Source: Luteimonas panaciterrae (GTDB taxonomy: Bacteria; Pseudomonadota; Gammaproteobacteria; Xanthomonadales; Xanthomonadaceae). Taken from it: a stretch of 64,000 bases of DNA. Numbering within the stretch: position 1 is the stretch's first letter; every line of letters begins with the position of its first letter. The notes beneath the pieces are model-generated. The model saw only the letters and a program-made list of their open reading frames with translations. It did not search any database and had not been told where the DNA came from. The translations under genes and the position numbers were made by a program. The stretch covers positions 62,001 to 126,000 of the forward strand of contig NZ_JAJAVH010000012.1 in the NCBI RefSeq assembly GCF_020511115.1, written 5' to 3'. Shown piece after piece: positions 26,164 through 35,059 of this stretch.

Positions 26164-28299
26164 TCAGGCGCGGCGCAGCGCCCAAGTCCTGTGGATGCGT
26201 GGATTGCGAGCGAAATCCTGCGGAATGGTCTGCGCGCTGATGTCCTCGCACACGGCGAATTCGGCGACGGCATCGGCATCGAGCCGGAAACGGCGGAAGT
26301 TGTTGGAGAAATAAAGCACGCCTCCCGGCGACAACCGCGCCACCGCGGCGCGCAACAGGCGCACGTGTTCACGCTGCACGTCGAAATCGTCGGCGCGCGC
26401 GGAATTCGAGAACGTGGGCGGATCGCAGAAGATCAGGTCGTAGCGGCCACGGTCGGCTTCCAGCCAGCTCAGCGCATCCGCCTGCGCCAGGCGATGCGCG
26501 GAACCGCCGAAATCGTTTTCTTGCAGATTGTCGGCCAGCCATTCCAGATAGGTCGCCGACAGGTCGACGCTCGTCGTGGAAATCGCGCCCCCCACCACAG
26601 CCTGCACCGTCGCCACGCCCGTGTAGCAGAACAGGTTGAGGAAGCTCTTGCCGCGCGCTTCCTGGGAAATCCGCTTGCGCAACGGGCGATGATCGAGGAA
26701 CAGACCGGTGTCGAGATAATCGAACAGGTTCACGCGTAGGCGCGCGGCGCCTTCGCGCACGACCAGCATCTCGCCTTTTCGATCGAAACGTCCGTACTTA
26801 CTTCCGCCCTTGCCTCGCGAACGCGTTTTGGTGGCGATACGCTCGCGCGGCAGACCAAACACCTCGCGCGCGGCCGCCAACACTTCGCCGAAGCGGCGCC
26901 GCGTATCGGCTTCCGGAATGGAGGCCGGAGCGGCGTATTCCTGCACGTGCAGCCAGAGTGCCTCGGGATCATCGGCCTCCGTATAGACATCGATGGCCGC
27001 CGCGTATTCCGGCAGATCGGCGTCGTAGACGCGATAGCAATCGATCGCCTCGCGCGCGCGCCAGGACTTCAACGCGCGCAGGTTCTTGCGCAGGCGATTG
27101 GCGAGCATCTGCGCGCCTTCCGACAAGGCACGCGGCTCGGCGGACTCGCGCAATGCCGGCTTGATCGGATCACAAATGATCAGGCTGCATTCGAGGGCGC
27201 CGTTGAACAGCTGGTATTTCTTCTGCGCGCGCAAACCGGTGGCATGCGCGAGTTCCGCATCGCCGCAGAGGAGACTCGCGCGCCAATTCGGGACGGCCTG
27301 CCTCAGGCCATCGCCCAGGGCGCGGTAGAGCTCCGGATCGGCGGCGAGACGGGCGTCGTAGGGCGGATTGCACACGATCAGGCCGCGTGGATTCGATTGC
27401 ACGGGCAGCACGGCGACATCGCGCACATCGAAACGGATCGCATCGCGCAATCCCGCGGCGGTGGCGTTCTCGCGCGCGATGGCGATGGCGCGCGGGTCGA
27501 GATCGCCACCGTCGAAGACATCGCGCAAGGCCGCGCGTCCGGCGCGCTCGCGCAGTTGGGCCTCCTCGACCAGCTTCGTCCATGTCGCGATGTCGAAGCC
27601 GTGCCAGCGCGTGGGCAATTCACCCGCGTATCTCAACAGGCCGGGCGCGACGTCCGCCGCCATCAGCGCGCCTTCGATCAGCAGCGTTCCGCTGCCGCAC
27701 ATCGGATCGAGCAGGCCGCCGCCTTCCGCGTAGAGCTTCGGCCAGCCACCGCGCAGCAGCACGGCGGCAGCGAGGTTTTCCTTCAGCGGCGCCTCGCCCT
27801 GCGCGCGACGCCAGCCATGACGATGCAGCGGACCACCACCCAAATCCACCGACAGGATCGCCCGGCCCTTGCGCACGACGAGATTCAGGCGCAGATCCGG
27901 CGCATCGACGTCCACGCTCGGCCGTGCGCCGCTTTGCGCGCGCATCGCGTCGACCACGCCGTCCTTCACCCGCTGCGCGGCGTAGCGTGCGTGCGTGATG
28001 GCCTCGCCCGCCACGTGCGCGTCCACCGCCAGTGTCATCGTGGCGTCGAGATGCTCGTGCCACGGCAACGCCGCCACGCCTTGGTACAGGGCCTGCTCGT
28101 CCGGACAGTCGAACTCCGTCAACGGCCACAGCACGCGGCTGGCCAGGCGCGACCACAACACCGCACGCTGCGCATCGACCTCCTCGCCTTCCACGTTGAC
28201 ACCGGCGATCGCGGCGCTGGCGCGCGCGCACCCCAGCGCCTGCAACTCGTCGACGAGCAGGTATTCGAGGCCTTTGGCGCAGGAGACGAAGAATTTCAT
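26164..28299 (-). CDS. rlmL: Bifunctional 23S rRNA methyltransferase RlmKL
   Basis: A 711-residue fusion that makes m2G2445 (RlmL part) and m7G2069 (RlmK part) in 23S rRNA. The N-terminal THUMP domain (about 45-155) is followed by the first Rossmann methyltransferase ([18 protein letters not shown]; catalytic NPPYDAR). The second methyltransferase (about 480-711) has [20 protein letters not shown] and catalytic [12 protein letters not shown]. Order and length match gammaproteobacterial RlmKL. The gene stands among other minus-strand genes with a repeat cluster just upstream. Confidence 0.94.
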   Translation of the reverse strand: MKFFVSCAKGLEYLLVDELQALGCARASAAIAGVNVEGEEVDAQRAVLWSRLASRVLWPLTEFDCPDEQALYQGVAALPWHEHLDATMTLAVDAHVAGEAITHARYAAQRVKDGVVDAMRAQSGARPSVDVDAPDLRLNLVVRKGRAILSVDLGGGPLHRHGWRRAQGEAPLKENLAAAVLLRGGWPKLYAEGGGLLDPMCGSGTLLIEGALMAADVAPGLLRYAGELPTRWHGFDIATWTKLVEEAQLRERAGRAALRDVFDGGDLDPRAIAIARENATAAGLRDAIRFDVRDVAVLPVQSNPRGLIVCNPPYDARLAADPELYRALGDGLRQAVPNWRASLLCGDAELAHATGLRAQKKYQLFNGALECSLIICDPIKPALRESAEPRALSEGAQMLANRLRKNLRALKSWRAREAIDCYRVYDADLPEYAAAIDVYTEADDPEALWLHVQEYAAPASIPEADTRRRFGEVLAAAREVFGLPRERIATKTRSRGKGGSKYGRFDRKGEMLVVREGAARLRVNLFDYLDTGLFLDHRPLRKRISQEARGKSFLNLFCYTGVATVQAVVGGAISTTSVDLSATYLEWLADNLQENDFGGSAHRLAQADALSWLEADRGRYDLIFCDPPTFSNSARADDFDVQREHVRLLRAAVARLSPGGVLYFSNNFRRFRLDADAVAEFAVCEDISAQTIPQDFARNPRIHRTWALRRA

Positions 28300-28317
28300 G
28301 GAATTGCTTTCTGCTTT

Positions 28318-28457
28318 CCCTTCTCCCTCCGGGAGAAGGTGGCGCGAAGCGCCGGATGAGGGAGGGAAATCACTTTCCTGGGAGCGTATCTCGGCGAGTC
28401 AGTTCCTGCCCTCATCCGCCCCTCGGGCACCTTCTCCCGGAAGGAGAAGGAAAAGCA
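28318..28457. repeat. Inverted pair of palindromic repeats upstream of rlmKL
   Basis: Two copies of a roughly 43-bp unit face each other: one at about 28318-28366 (CCTTCTCCCTCCGGGAGAAGG, then GGCGCGAAGCGCCGGATGAGGG) and one at about 28408-28457 (CCCTCATCCGCC then CACCTTCTCCCGGAAGGAGAAGG). Each has its own hairpin and together they can form a long imperfect stem. Relatives lie at 24341-24485 and 13142-13172. Confidence 0.75.
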
Positions 28458-28459
28458 AA

Positions 28460-28984
28460 TCAAAAGCGCCGCAACAACTCCGCGAACGCCTCGGCGGAAG
28501 CGGCGACGTGCGCCGACAGACGATGGCTGTCATCCACCATCAGCACGCGCGCGCGGCGCGGGTGTGCCCAGTCGATCACCTGCTGCGCGGGAATCAGCTC
28601 GTCGTCCCAGCCGTGGATGATCGACACCGGCACACGCGCGGCATCGAGCGTTGGCGCCGGCCCCATCGACACCGGCGGCGCCATCAGGAACAGGCCGACG
28701 ACCGGCACCTGCAGCGATACCTGGCCCGAGATCCAGGCACCGAGGCTCGATCCCGCCAGCACGAGCGGACCACGCGCCGCCGCCTCGCGCGCCAGTGCAT
28801 GTAGGCGCTGCAGGCGCGTGGGCACGTCGCCGAGTTCGCTGACCACGCGCCTGGCGTCCAGGTCGGTGTAATCGGGACGCTCGTGCGTCCAGCCCAGTTG
28901 TTCGGCGACCTCGGCCAGCGCCGTCACCTTCGTGGCGTCCGGTCCGCTTTCGAAGCCGTGCGAGAGGATGCAATGGCCGCGCAT
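28460..28984 (-). CDS. Small alpha/beta-hydrolase (YcfP/YqiA-type)
   Basis: A 174-residue hydrolase with a minimal alpha/beta fold. The visible elements are LSHGFESGPDATKV (oxyanion region), LVLAGSSLGAWISG (nucleophile elbow, Ser in G-S-S-L-G), IIHGWDDELIPAQQV (acid Asp) and LMVDDSHRLSAH (catalytic His). It matches small esterase-like proteins of the UPF0227 kind; substrate unknown. The ATG at 28984 is used because the upstream frame reads the neighbouring gene out of phase. It starts two bases after the MOSC gene stop, so they are likely co-transcribed. Confidence 0.82.
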   Translation of the reverse strand: MRGHCILSHGFESGPDATKVTALAEVAEQLGWTHERPDYTDLDARRVVSELGDVPTRLQRLHALAREAAARGPLVLAGSSLGAWISGQVSLQVPVVGLFLMAPPVSMGPAPTLDAARVPVSIIHGWDDELIPAQQVIDWAHPRRARVLMVDDSHRLSAHVAASAEAFAELLRRF

Positions 28985-28986
28985 GC

Positions 28987-29487
28987 TCAGGCTTCCACCC
29001 AGGTCACGGCATCGCCGACACGGAACTTGCCGCCTTCGAGAATGCGCGCGCACAACCCGCCATGCCCGCGCATCGCGTTGTAGCCGCCAGGACCGAGCGC
29101 CGCCTCCATGCGCGAGCACGGATCGCAGGCATCCACGCCCTCAAGCAACACATCGCCGATGCGAAAGCGCCGATCCCTCAACGCAATCAGCGGAATGCCG
29201 GAGACGACGACGTTGCGGCGCAGGAGCGCGGGCGGCACGCTGGCGTGGCCGCTCAGCGCGGCGATCGTCGGCAAGTGCTCGGCCTGGATCAGCGTGATGC
29301 CGCGATTGCCGCTACCGCCGGCATACCGGTCTCCCGCCAGCCCGCCGCCGGCCTGGGCATCGACTTCGTCGACCTCGCGCATCGGCACGTCGCGCGCCGG
29401 GCGCAGGCCGATCCATTCGACCCGGCCCCCTCGCGGGAATTGCGACATCAGGCGATACAGTTCGGAATTCGGGGACGGGAGCGACAT
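28987..29487 (-). CDS. MOSC domain protein
   Basis: A 166-residue protein consisting of one MOSC domain, the fold shared with molybdenum cofactor sulfurases and YiiM/YuaD-type enzymes. The features are GLAGDRYAGGSGNRGITLIQ, RRNVVVSGIPL, and the conserved cysteines in EGVDACDPCSRMEAALGPGGYNAMRGHGGLCARIL that in relatives bind sulfur or the molybdenum ligand. The physiological role of stand-alone MOSC proteins is mostly unknown. Its promoter must lie inside or beside the 207-bp palindromic element that starts 22 bases upstream. Confidence 0.88.
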   Translation of the reverse strand: MSLPSPNSELYRLMSQFPRGGRVEWIGLRPARDVPMREVDEVDAQAGGGLAGDRYAGGSGNRGITLIQAEHLPTIAALSGHASVPPALLRRNVVVSGIPLIALRDRRFRIGDVLLEGVDACDPCSRMEAALGPGGYNAMRGHGGLCARILEGGKFRVGDAVTWVEA

Positions 29488-29508
29488 GCGCGAATGCTAG
29501 CATCGCCA

Positions 29509-29715
29509 AGAGCCTATCTCGGCAGGGAACATAGGTCGCGTTGTTCCGCTGCAGCCGCCGGGCGGCTACAGCGGAACAACCCTCCGGGCTGGGACTGTGT
29601 GCCCGCAGCGCAGCGTCATCGCTCAGTTGCGTATCGGCATACGCGCCCTCACTCTTCCTTGCGCTGCGGGCACACAGTCCCAGCGCAACCTATGTTCCCT
29701 GCCGAGATAGGCTCT
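29509..29715. mobile_element. 207-bp nested palindromic element (MITE-like) between MOSC gene and ampD
   Basis: The ends are perfect 28-bp inverted repeats (29509-29536 and 29688-29715, starting AGAGCCTATCTCGGCAGGG). Inside are a 20-bp hairpin with one mismatch (29540-29559 with 29561-29580, GTTGTTCCGCTG.../...CAGCGGAACAAC) and a second perfect 25-bp inverted repeat (29588-29612 with 29660-29684). A single strand could fold into a three-way junction. There is no coding capacity and no clear target-site duplication (flanks CCA and ATGACC). The right end touches the ampD ATG and supplies its ribosome-binding region. It may be a non-autonomous element or a structured regulatory RNA. Confidence 0.7.
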
Positions 29716-30306
29716 ATGACCACTGCTCGGATCGACCCGCTCCCCTACGTCGAAAAACTCGACCCGCGCCCGCTTTCGCAAATCGATCTGGTCGTCATTC
29801 ACTGCACCGAACTCCCCGACCTGGCGACGGCGCGCGACTATGGCGAACGTGTGCTGTACCCGGCCAGTGGCACCGGCAACAGCGGCCACTGGTACCTCGA
29901 TCGCGACGGCAGCGCCGTGCAGTACGTGCCGCACGAGCGCATCGCCCATCACGTGCGCGGCTACAACCCGCGCTCGATCGGCATCGAACTGGTCAACACC
30001 GGCCGCTATCCACACTGGCTGGATTCCCAGCACCAGGCGATGCAGGAACCCTATCCGCAGGCGCAGATCGCCGCGCTGCTGTTGCTGCTGGAGCGCTTGA
30101 GCGAAACCCTGCCGTCGCTGCGCTGGATCGCCGGCCACGAGGAGCTCGACACGACGACCGAGCCGGCCAGTGACGACCCGGCGCTGGAAGTCCGGCGCAA
30201 ACTCGATCCCGGACCGCTGTTCCCCTGGCCGCAGGTGCTGGCGACGACGACGCTGCAACGCCTGCAACCGTCCGAACCGGAGGCCGGTCGCGGGGGGCCC
30301 GTATAA
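29716..30306 (+). CDS. ampD: N-acetylmuramoyl-L-alanine amidase, AmpD-like (amidase_2)
   Basis: A 196-residue zinc amidase that cuts the bond between N-acetylmuramic acid and L-alanine, in recycling or remodelling of peptidoglycan fragments. Zinc ligands and catalytic residues fit the family: VVIHCTE (His), HVRGYNPRSIGIELVN (His near IAHHVRG), AGHEELD and KLDPGPLFPW (Asp). No signal peptide is present, so it is cytosolic like AmpD. The start codon lies directly after the palindromic element, and the only upstream Shine-Dalgarno-like sequence (GAGATAGG) is inside that element's right arm. A weak -10-like TATAAT for the next gene follows its stop. Confidence 0.88.
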   Translation: MTTARIDPLPYVEKLDPRPLSQIDLVVIHCTELPDLATARDYGERVLYPASGTGNSGHWYLDRDGSAVQYVPHERIAHHVRGYNPRSIGIELVNTGRYPHWLDSQHQAMQEPYPQAQIAALLLLLERLSETLPSLRWIAGHEELDTTTEPASDDPALEVRRKLDPGPLFPWPQVLATTTLQRLQPSEPEAGRGGPV

Positions 30307-30307
30307 T
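30302..30307 (+). promoter_or_regulatory. Possible -10 box of tesB
   Basis: A perfect TATAAT overlaps the last codons of ampD, 28 bases before the tesB ATG. No matching -35 hexamer is visible at the usual distance, so it may be a weak or activator-dependent promoter. Confidence 0.35.
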
Positions 30308-30334
30308 CCGGGTCTGCCCACGATACCGGCGCCC

Positions 30335-31252
30335 ATGACCTCCCCCGTCTCCGAACTGATCGAACTGCTCTCGCTGGAACGGCTGGAGAACAACCTGTTC
30401 CGCGGCCAGAGCCGCGACATCGGCACCAAGTACGTGTTCGGCGGCCAGGTGCTGGGACAGGCGCTGTCGGCGGCGCAGGCGACGATGACGGCGCCGCGCG
30501 ACGCGCATTCGCTGCACGCCTACTTCCTGCGCGCCGGCGACATCGAACACCCCATCGTCTACGACGTCGACCGTACCCGCGACGGCGGTTCGTTCTCGGT
30601 GCGGCGCGTCACCGCGATCCAGCACGGCCAGGTGATCTTCTTCTGCGCGGCTTCGTTCCAGGAACGCGAGGAAGGCGTCGAGCATCAGCTGTCGATGCCG
30701 GAAGTGCCCAAGCCCGAGGACATCGACCCCGCGCACGCGGTGCCGCAGGAAGTGCTGGCCAAGCTGCCGATCAAGATCCAGCGCTGGCTCGACCGCACCG
30801 GCCCGTTCGAATTCCGCCACGTCTATCCGCGCGACGAACTCAAGCCGCCGAAGCGGCCGCCGTTCCAGCAGGTCTGGTTCCGCCTCAGCGAGCCGGTCGG
30901 CGACGCGCCCGAACTGCATCGCGCCCTGCTCGCCTACGCGTCGGATTTCCAGCTGCTCGGCACCGCCACCTTCCCGCACGGCATCAGCTACTACCAGCCG
31001 AACGTGCAGATGGCCTCGCTCGATCATGCGCTGTGGTTCCACCGCCCGTTCCGCGCCGACGAGTGGCTGCTGTATTCGATCGACAGCCCCAGCGCGCAGG
31101 GCGCGCGTGGGCTGGCACGCGGCCAGATCTTCGATCGCGACGGCAAGCTGGTGGCGAGCACGGCGCAGGAAGGCATGATCCGCGTCACGACGGCTACCGA
31201 CGCGACGACGCACGTCCCGGCATCGAAGCCGCCTCAAGCGGCTGAGGGTTGA
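30335..31252 (+). CDS. tesB: Acyl-CoA thioesterase II
   Basis: A 305-residue double-hotdog thioesterase that hydrolyses medium- and long-chain acyl-CoAs to free acids. Family marks are LENNLFRGQS, VFGGQVLGQALSAA, HSLHAYFLRAGD, then in the second domain LLAYASDFQLLGTA (catalytic Asp), SLDHALWFHRPFRADEWLLY (His) and AQGARGLARGQIFDRDGKLVAS. The start at 30335 gives the usual N-terminus. The last codons (ASKPPQAAEG) lie in a copy of a repeat also found near 24361, so the C-terminal tail may have been rewritten by repeat insertion. The next gene starts one base after the stop. Confidence 0.93.
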   Translation: MTSPVSELIELLSLERLENNLFRGQSRDIGTKYVFGGQVLGQALSAAQATMTAPRDAHSLHAYFLRAGDIEHPIVYDVDRTRDGGSFSVRRVTAIQHGQVIFFCAASFQEREEGVEHQLSMPEVPKPEDIDPAHAVPQEVLAKLPIKIQRWLDRTGPFEFRHVYPRDELKPPKRPPFQQVWFRLSEPVGDAPELHRALLAYASDFQLLGTATFPHGISYYQPNVQMASLDHALWFHRPFRADEWLLYSIDSPSAQGARGLARGQIFDRDGKLVASTAQEGMIRVTTATDATTHVPASKPPQAAEG

Positions 31253-31253
31253 G

Positions 31254-32072
31254 ATGAGACAGGTCTTCTCCAGCGCTCGATTGGAAAACGTCGAGGCGGT
31301 CGCGAAGCTGCTCGAAGAAGCCGGCATCGAAACGCGCGTGACCAACGGACGCTCATACAAGAGCGCGATCCGTGGCAATTTCAGTTATCGCGACGACGGC
31401 AAGCAGCAGATGCCGGCGGTGTGGATCGTCAAATCCGAGGACCAGCCGCGTGCGCGCGAGATGCTGCGCGAAGCCGGACTGATGGATTCCTCGCGCAACG
31501 CGCCGGACAGTTATCTCGCGATGAGCTTCCGCAACGAACTGCCCGATCGTGGCGGCCGGAGTGCAAGCGAGCGTCGCGCCTTCCGCATCAAGCTCGGCCT
31601 GATCGCGGTGATCGCCGTCGTGATCGCGCTGACCTTCATGTCGTGGCGCTCGAATCGCACGCCGGTGCCGGCAACCGCGCCCAAGCCCGTGGCGATGGTC
31701 AGCACTGCGGAATTGCCGCGCGGCAAGACGCCGGTGCCGGACAGCCTCGCGCTGGCGGTGCTGCGCGGCGATATCCCGAAGGAAGCCGGCAGCCATGTCT
31801 GCATCGCCGTCGACGCGCGCGATCCCTCGCCCGCGCTGCTGGCCGCGCTGCCTCAGACCCAGGCCACGGTGCTGCCGGTCTCGCGCTGCCCGGCGCAGGG
31901 CAACGGCGACGCGCTGCCGCTGGTGCTGGCGGTGGGCCGCTACGAGAGCGGCGTGCCTTCGGGTTCCGGCATCGTCTATTTCGTGCGCCGTCGCGGCAAC
32001 GGGCCGGTGGTGCCGCGCTGGTTCGAGGTGCGGCCGGAAGGTGACAGTTGGCGTGTGATCCAGCCGTTGTAA
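31254..32072 (+). CDS. DUF2007 domain membrane protein, unknown function
   Basis: A 272-residue protein. The N-terminal 80 residues form a DUF2007 fold (VFSSARLENVEAVAKLLEEAGIETRV, then AVWIVKSEDQPRAREML), a small ferredoxin-like domain of unknown function. One membrane helix lies at about 113-130 (IKLGLIAVIAVVIALTFMSW) followed by a C-terminal domain with two cysteines (HVCIAV and SRCPAQG) predicted outside the cytoplasm. Related proteins occur in xanthomonads. The ATG follows the tesB stop after one base, within the shared repeat, so the two are probably one transcript. Confidence 0.75.
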   Translation: MRQVFSSARLENVEAVAKLLEEAGIETRVTNGRSYKSAIRGNFSYRDDGKQQMPAVWIVKSEDQPRAREMLREAGLMDSSRNAPDSYLAMSFRNELPDRGGRSASERRAFRIKLGLIAVIAVVIALTFMSWRSNRTPVPATAPKPVAMVSTAELPRGKTPVPDSLALAVLRGDIPKEAGSHVCIAVDARDPSPALLAALPQTQATVLPVSRCPAQGNGDALPLVLAVGRYESGVPSGSGIVYFVRRRGNGPVVPRWFEVRPEGDSWRVIQPL

Positions 32073-32080
32073 GAAGCTGA

Positions 32081-32110
32081 CGGCCGCCGCGTGGTTGCAC
32101 GCGGCGGCCG
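32081..32110. terminator. Strong GC-rich hairpin between convergent genes
   Basis: A perfect 13-bp stem, CGGCCGCCGCGTG (32081-32093) with CACGCGGCGGCCG (32098-32110), loop GTTG. There is no T-run, but the position between the DUF2007 gene and the converging EF-hand gene suits a two-way transcription barrier. Confidence 0.55.
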
Positions 32111-32154
32111 GTTCAACGTTGCACTCGTCGCAACAACTTTCCGAAACTTTCCGA

Positions 32155-32727
32155 TCAGGACTTCGGCGCCTGCGCTGGCGCGGCCAGCATCTTCCCGCGC
32201 GGCCCATGACAGACCTCGCGGACACCGGCGAATTCTTCCGCGCTCAACTTGCCGTCCTTGTCCGTATCGGCCTTGACGAAGCATTCGGCCTGACGCTGTT
32301 CGGCGCGGGCCTGGAAATCCGCGCGATCGAGATAGCCGTTCTTGTCGGCGTCGAGTTCGGCGAAGCGTTCGGCCAGCTTCGGATCCGCGGCGGCTTCGGC
32401 GCGGCTGACGCGGCCGTCCTTGTCGTTATCGAGCGCTTTCCACTTACCCTGGCGCTCGTGGTGGCGCATGCCGCTGCGCGCCTGCGTGCGTTCGTCGGCG
32501 CTGAGCTTGCCGTCCTTGTTGGTGTCGATCTCGTCGAAGTGCTCGGAGAGCCGCGGGGCCGCCGCCGCTTCGCTGCGATCGATCACGCCGTCGCCGTTCT
32601 TGTCGAGCTGGGCCAGATGGCCGCGCGACGCGGCCGCGGTGCCGGTGCTATCGGACTGCGCGGCGAGCGCTACGCCGGAGGGCAGCAGGGTCAGCAGCGA
32701 AACGGCGAGTAGGGTCTTGCGGGTCAT
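32155..32727 (-). CDS. Exported EF-hand calcium-binding protein with five loops
   Basis: A 190-residue secreted or periplasmic protein. Signal peptide 1-22 (ALAA). Five EF-hand loops follow at residues 42-53, 68-79, 100-111, 126-137 and 154-165, each with the D-x-[DN]-x-[DN]-G pattern; the fourth ends with Asp instead of Glu. Two late cysteines (about 149 and 173) could form a disulfide. No enzyme domain is attached, so a calcium-buffering or signalling role is likely but unspecified. The same loop type is fused into the metallophore precursor at 1.4 kb. GGAGA precedes the ATG at 32727. Confidence 0.85.
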   Translation of the reverse strand: MTRKTLLAVSLLTLLPSGVALAAQSDSTGTAAASRGHLAQLDKNGDGVIDRSEAAAAPRLSEHFDEIDTNKDGKLSADERTQARSGMRHHERQGKWKALDNDKDGRVSRAEAAADPKLAERFAELDADKNGYLDRADFQARAEQRQAECFVKADTDKDGKLSAEEFAGVREVCHGPRGKMLAAPAQAPKS

Positions 32728-32873
32728 GTCGGGAATCTCCTGGTCGAGGCACGGCCGTGCCATGCCTCGATCAACGCGCGATCCCGGCAGCGGTTGACCG
32801 CCGCCCGCGGGCAACCTGAAGACCATGGACAGGAATCGCAGCCGTTGCGAGACGCCAGCGGTATGCTCCTCCC

Positions 32874-33458
32874 ATGTCCACCGCCCTCGCCCGCACCGTC
32901 TCGATCCTCGGCCATCCCCTGGCCGTGCTGTCGCTGGCGTTGCTGGCCACGCAGGCGGGCCGCGGCTCCGTGGCGCAGGCGTGGCAGCTCGCCGCCGGCC
33001 TCGGCGCGGCCGCTGTGCTGGTGATGGCGTATTCATGGTGGCAGGTCCGCCGCGAGCGCTGGGGGCACGTCGATGCCAGCCATCACAGCGAACGCGGCAG
33101 CCTGAACCGTTTCCTGCTGATCGTCCTGAGCGCCGGCGCGGCCGTCGCCTGGATGGCCGGCGCCACGCGCGGCGTGCCGGCCGCGCTCGCGTTCTCGGCA
33201 GTCATCATCCTCGTCGCGCTGCTCACCGCGCGCTGGTGCAAGCTGTCGCTGCATCTGGCCTTCGCGGTGTTCGCCGCCTGCCTGCTGGCGCCGCTGGCGT
33301 GGTGGGCCACGCTCGCCGGTCTCGTCTTCGCCGCCTGCATCGCCTGGTCGCGTCTGTCGCTGTCGCGGCACGTGCCGCGCGACCTGGTCGCCGGCGCGGC
33401 GACGGGCGCCATCGCCGGTATCTCGTTCCTGCTGCTCCTGCGCGCGGGACAGGTCTAG
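32874..33458 (+). CDS. PAP2-like membrane phosphatase
   Basis: A 194-residue protein with about five membrane helices. The C-terminal signature SRLSLSRHVPRDLVAGAATG fits the PAP2 motif S-R-x5-H-x3-D, and KLSLHLAFA matches the central S-x-H element; the first basic motif is degenerate (RRERWGHVD). PAP2 enzymes remove phosphate from lipids such as phosphatidic acid or undecaprenyl diphosphate. It ends nine bases before bpt on the same strand. Function is given at family level because motif 1 is weak. Confidence 0.7.
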   Translation: MSTALARTVSILGHPLAVLSLALLATQAGRGSVAQAWQLAAGLGAAAVLVMAYSWWQVRRERWGHVDASHHSERGSLNRFLLIVLSAGAAVAWMAGATRGVPAALAFSAVIILVALLTARWCKLSLHLAFAVFAACLLAPLAWWATLAGLVFAACIAWSRLSLSRHVPRDLVAGAATGAIAGISFLLLLRAGQV

Positions 33459-33467
33459 GACGCCCCC

Positions 33468-34178
33468 ATGCGCGACGTCGACGACCTGCGACTGTTTCAC
33501 ACCGGCGAGCACATCTGCGGCTACTGGCCGGAGCGCATCGCGCGCGATCTGGTGCTCGATCCGCGCGATCCACGCCTGCTGCAGGTGTACCCGCGCGCGC
33601 TCGGCTGGGGTTTCCGCCGTTCCGGCGACATCGTCTATCGGCCGCACTGCCCGAACTGCCAGGCCTGCGTGGCGGTGCGGATTCCCGTCGACGAATTCAC
33701 GCCCAACCGCAGCCAGCGCCGCTGCCTCGCACGCAATGCCGACGTCGAGGAACGCGTGCTGCCGGCCAAGCGCAACGACGAGCGCTTCGCCTTGTACCGC
33801 CGCTATCTCGGTGCGCGCCATATCGGCGGCGGCATGGACGATCACGGCGCGACCGAGTTCGACCAGTTCCTGATCGGCAGCTGGTCGCAGGGGCGCTTCC
33901 TCGAATTGCGCCTGCATGGTCGCCTGATCGCCGTCGCGGTGACCGACCTGGCCGACGCCGCGCTGTCCGCCGTCTACACCTTCTACGATCCGGACGAAGC
34001 GGCGCGCAGCCTCGGCACGCTGGCGATCCTGCGCCAGATCGAATGGGCGCGTCGCGACGGCCGGCGTCATCTGTATCTCGGCTACTGGATCGATGGCCAC
34101 GCCAAGATGGATTACAAGCGGAACTTCCATCCGCTCGAATCGTTCGATGGCAGGAAGTGGGTAAGGGATCGCGCTTAG
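33468..34178 (+). CDS. bpt: Leucyl-Asp/Glu-tRNA-protein transferase Bpt
   Basis: A 236-residue aminoacyltransferase that adds leucine from Leu-tRNA to proteins beginning with Asp or Glu, marking them for ClpS/ClpAP degradation. The N-terminal cysteine cluster [17 protein letters not shown] is the family hallmark, followed by the GNAT-like core with [24 protein letters not shown] and [22 protein letters not shown]. The length matches Bpt/Ate enzymes. It probably forms an operon with the PAP2-like gene. The 248 bases after its stop hold no feature I can support. Confidence 0.93.
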   Translation: MRDVDDLRLFHTGEHICGYWPERIARDLVLDPRDPRLLQVYPRALGWGFRRSGDIVYRPHCPNCQACVAVRIPVDEFTPNRSQRRCLARNADVEERVLPAKRNDERFALYRRYLGARHIGGGMDDHGATEFDQFLIGSWSQGRFLELRLHGRLIAVAVTDLADAALSAVYTFYDPDEAARSLGTLAILRQIEWARRDGRRHLYLGYWIDGHAKMDYKRNFHPLESFDGRKWVRDRA

Positions 34179-34426
34179 GCGATACCTTCAGGGCTTCGAC
34201 GCTTCAACGCACGCTCCATTGAAATCGTCTTCGTTTCCGGCGCACGCACGCTGTTCGTCGTCATGCACGTGCTGTTCGCATGGCGTCCCGATTTCGTGGC
34301 ATCGCATCAAACTCTTTTGCGTCGCAACATGCCTCCGATCAACGCGCACGCGATCACGGATCGGATGCGATCCTCCTTGACGGCGGGAATGGCGGTTCGC
34401 AAAGTGCGCAGGCCTCAACCGGCCTG

Positions 34427-35029
34427 ATGCGGACGACACAGATGCGCCGAATTCCCTGGCTATTGATTGGACTGCTGCTTTCCGCGACGCTCGTGCTCGT
34501 TCTCGCCTGGCAGAACCGCGAATTGCGGCAGCAGAAGGACGCACTCGAGAAGCGCGCCTTCGAGCCCTACGTCGGCATGTGGGTACCGGAGATTCCGGCC
34601 AAATCACTCGACGGTGCTGCCGTCGTGATCGGCACCGCGCCGAAGCAGTTCCAGGTGCTGTATTTCTTCACGTCCACCTGCCCGTATTGCAAGCAGTCCG
34701 CGCCGCTGGTGCGCAAGCTGGCCGAACAACTGGCCTCGGACTCGACCCGCGTCCAGATGCTGGGCGTGGCGGACGGCGAATCCGAAGCGGTGCGTCGCTA
34801 CGTCAACGAACACGGATTCGGATTTCCGGTCACAACGCTGTCGGATCGCCGCAAGCTGGCCTTGTTCAAGGCCCAGGCCGTGCCGTTGCTCGTCGTCGTC
34901 GATGCGCAAGGACGCGTCAGGCATTCGCACCTCGGCGTCTTCGACCGGCAGGACGAGATGGATGCGATCCTGAAAGCGGTCACACCGTCGCAGGAAGCGA
35001 AAGCAGCGAAGGCTGCTGGTCCAGGATGA
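34427..35029 (+). CDS. TlpA-like membrane-anchored thioredoxin
   Basis: A 200-residue membrane-anchored thiol-disulfide protein. An N-terminal helix (about 9-28) anchors it, and a coiled linker (NRELRQQKDALEKRAFEPY) precedes a thioredoxin/AhpC-TSA domain (about 55-190). The active site is TSTCPYCKQSAP, a CPYC motif, with the cis-proline in QAVPLLVVVD. It likely reduces periplasmic disulfides or works in cytochrome c or antioxidant pathways. The start may also be 34442 (MRRIPWLL). A longer open frame upstream has no ribosome-binding site. The Cys pair is intact. Confidence 0.78.
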   Translation: MRTTQMRRIPWLLIGLLLSATLVLVLAWQNRELRQQKDALEKRAFEPYVGMWVPEIPAKSLDGAAVVIGTAPKQFQVLYFFTSTCPYCKQSAPLVRKLAEQLASDSTRVQMLGVADGESEAVRRYVNEHGFGFPVTTLSDRRKLALFKAQAVPLLVVVDAQGRVRHSHLGVFDRQDEMDAILKAVTPSQEAKAAKAAGPG

Positions 35030-35059
35030 GGTCGACGCCGTCCCGACTGGAAGCACGCG

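Noticed and set aside
29509-29715. Palindromic element as a CRISPR array or tRNA-like gene
   Set aside because: There are no regularly spaced direct repeats and no cloverleaf; the symmetry is nested inverted repeats.
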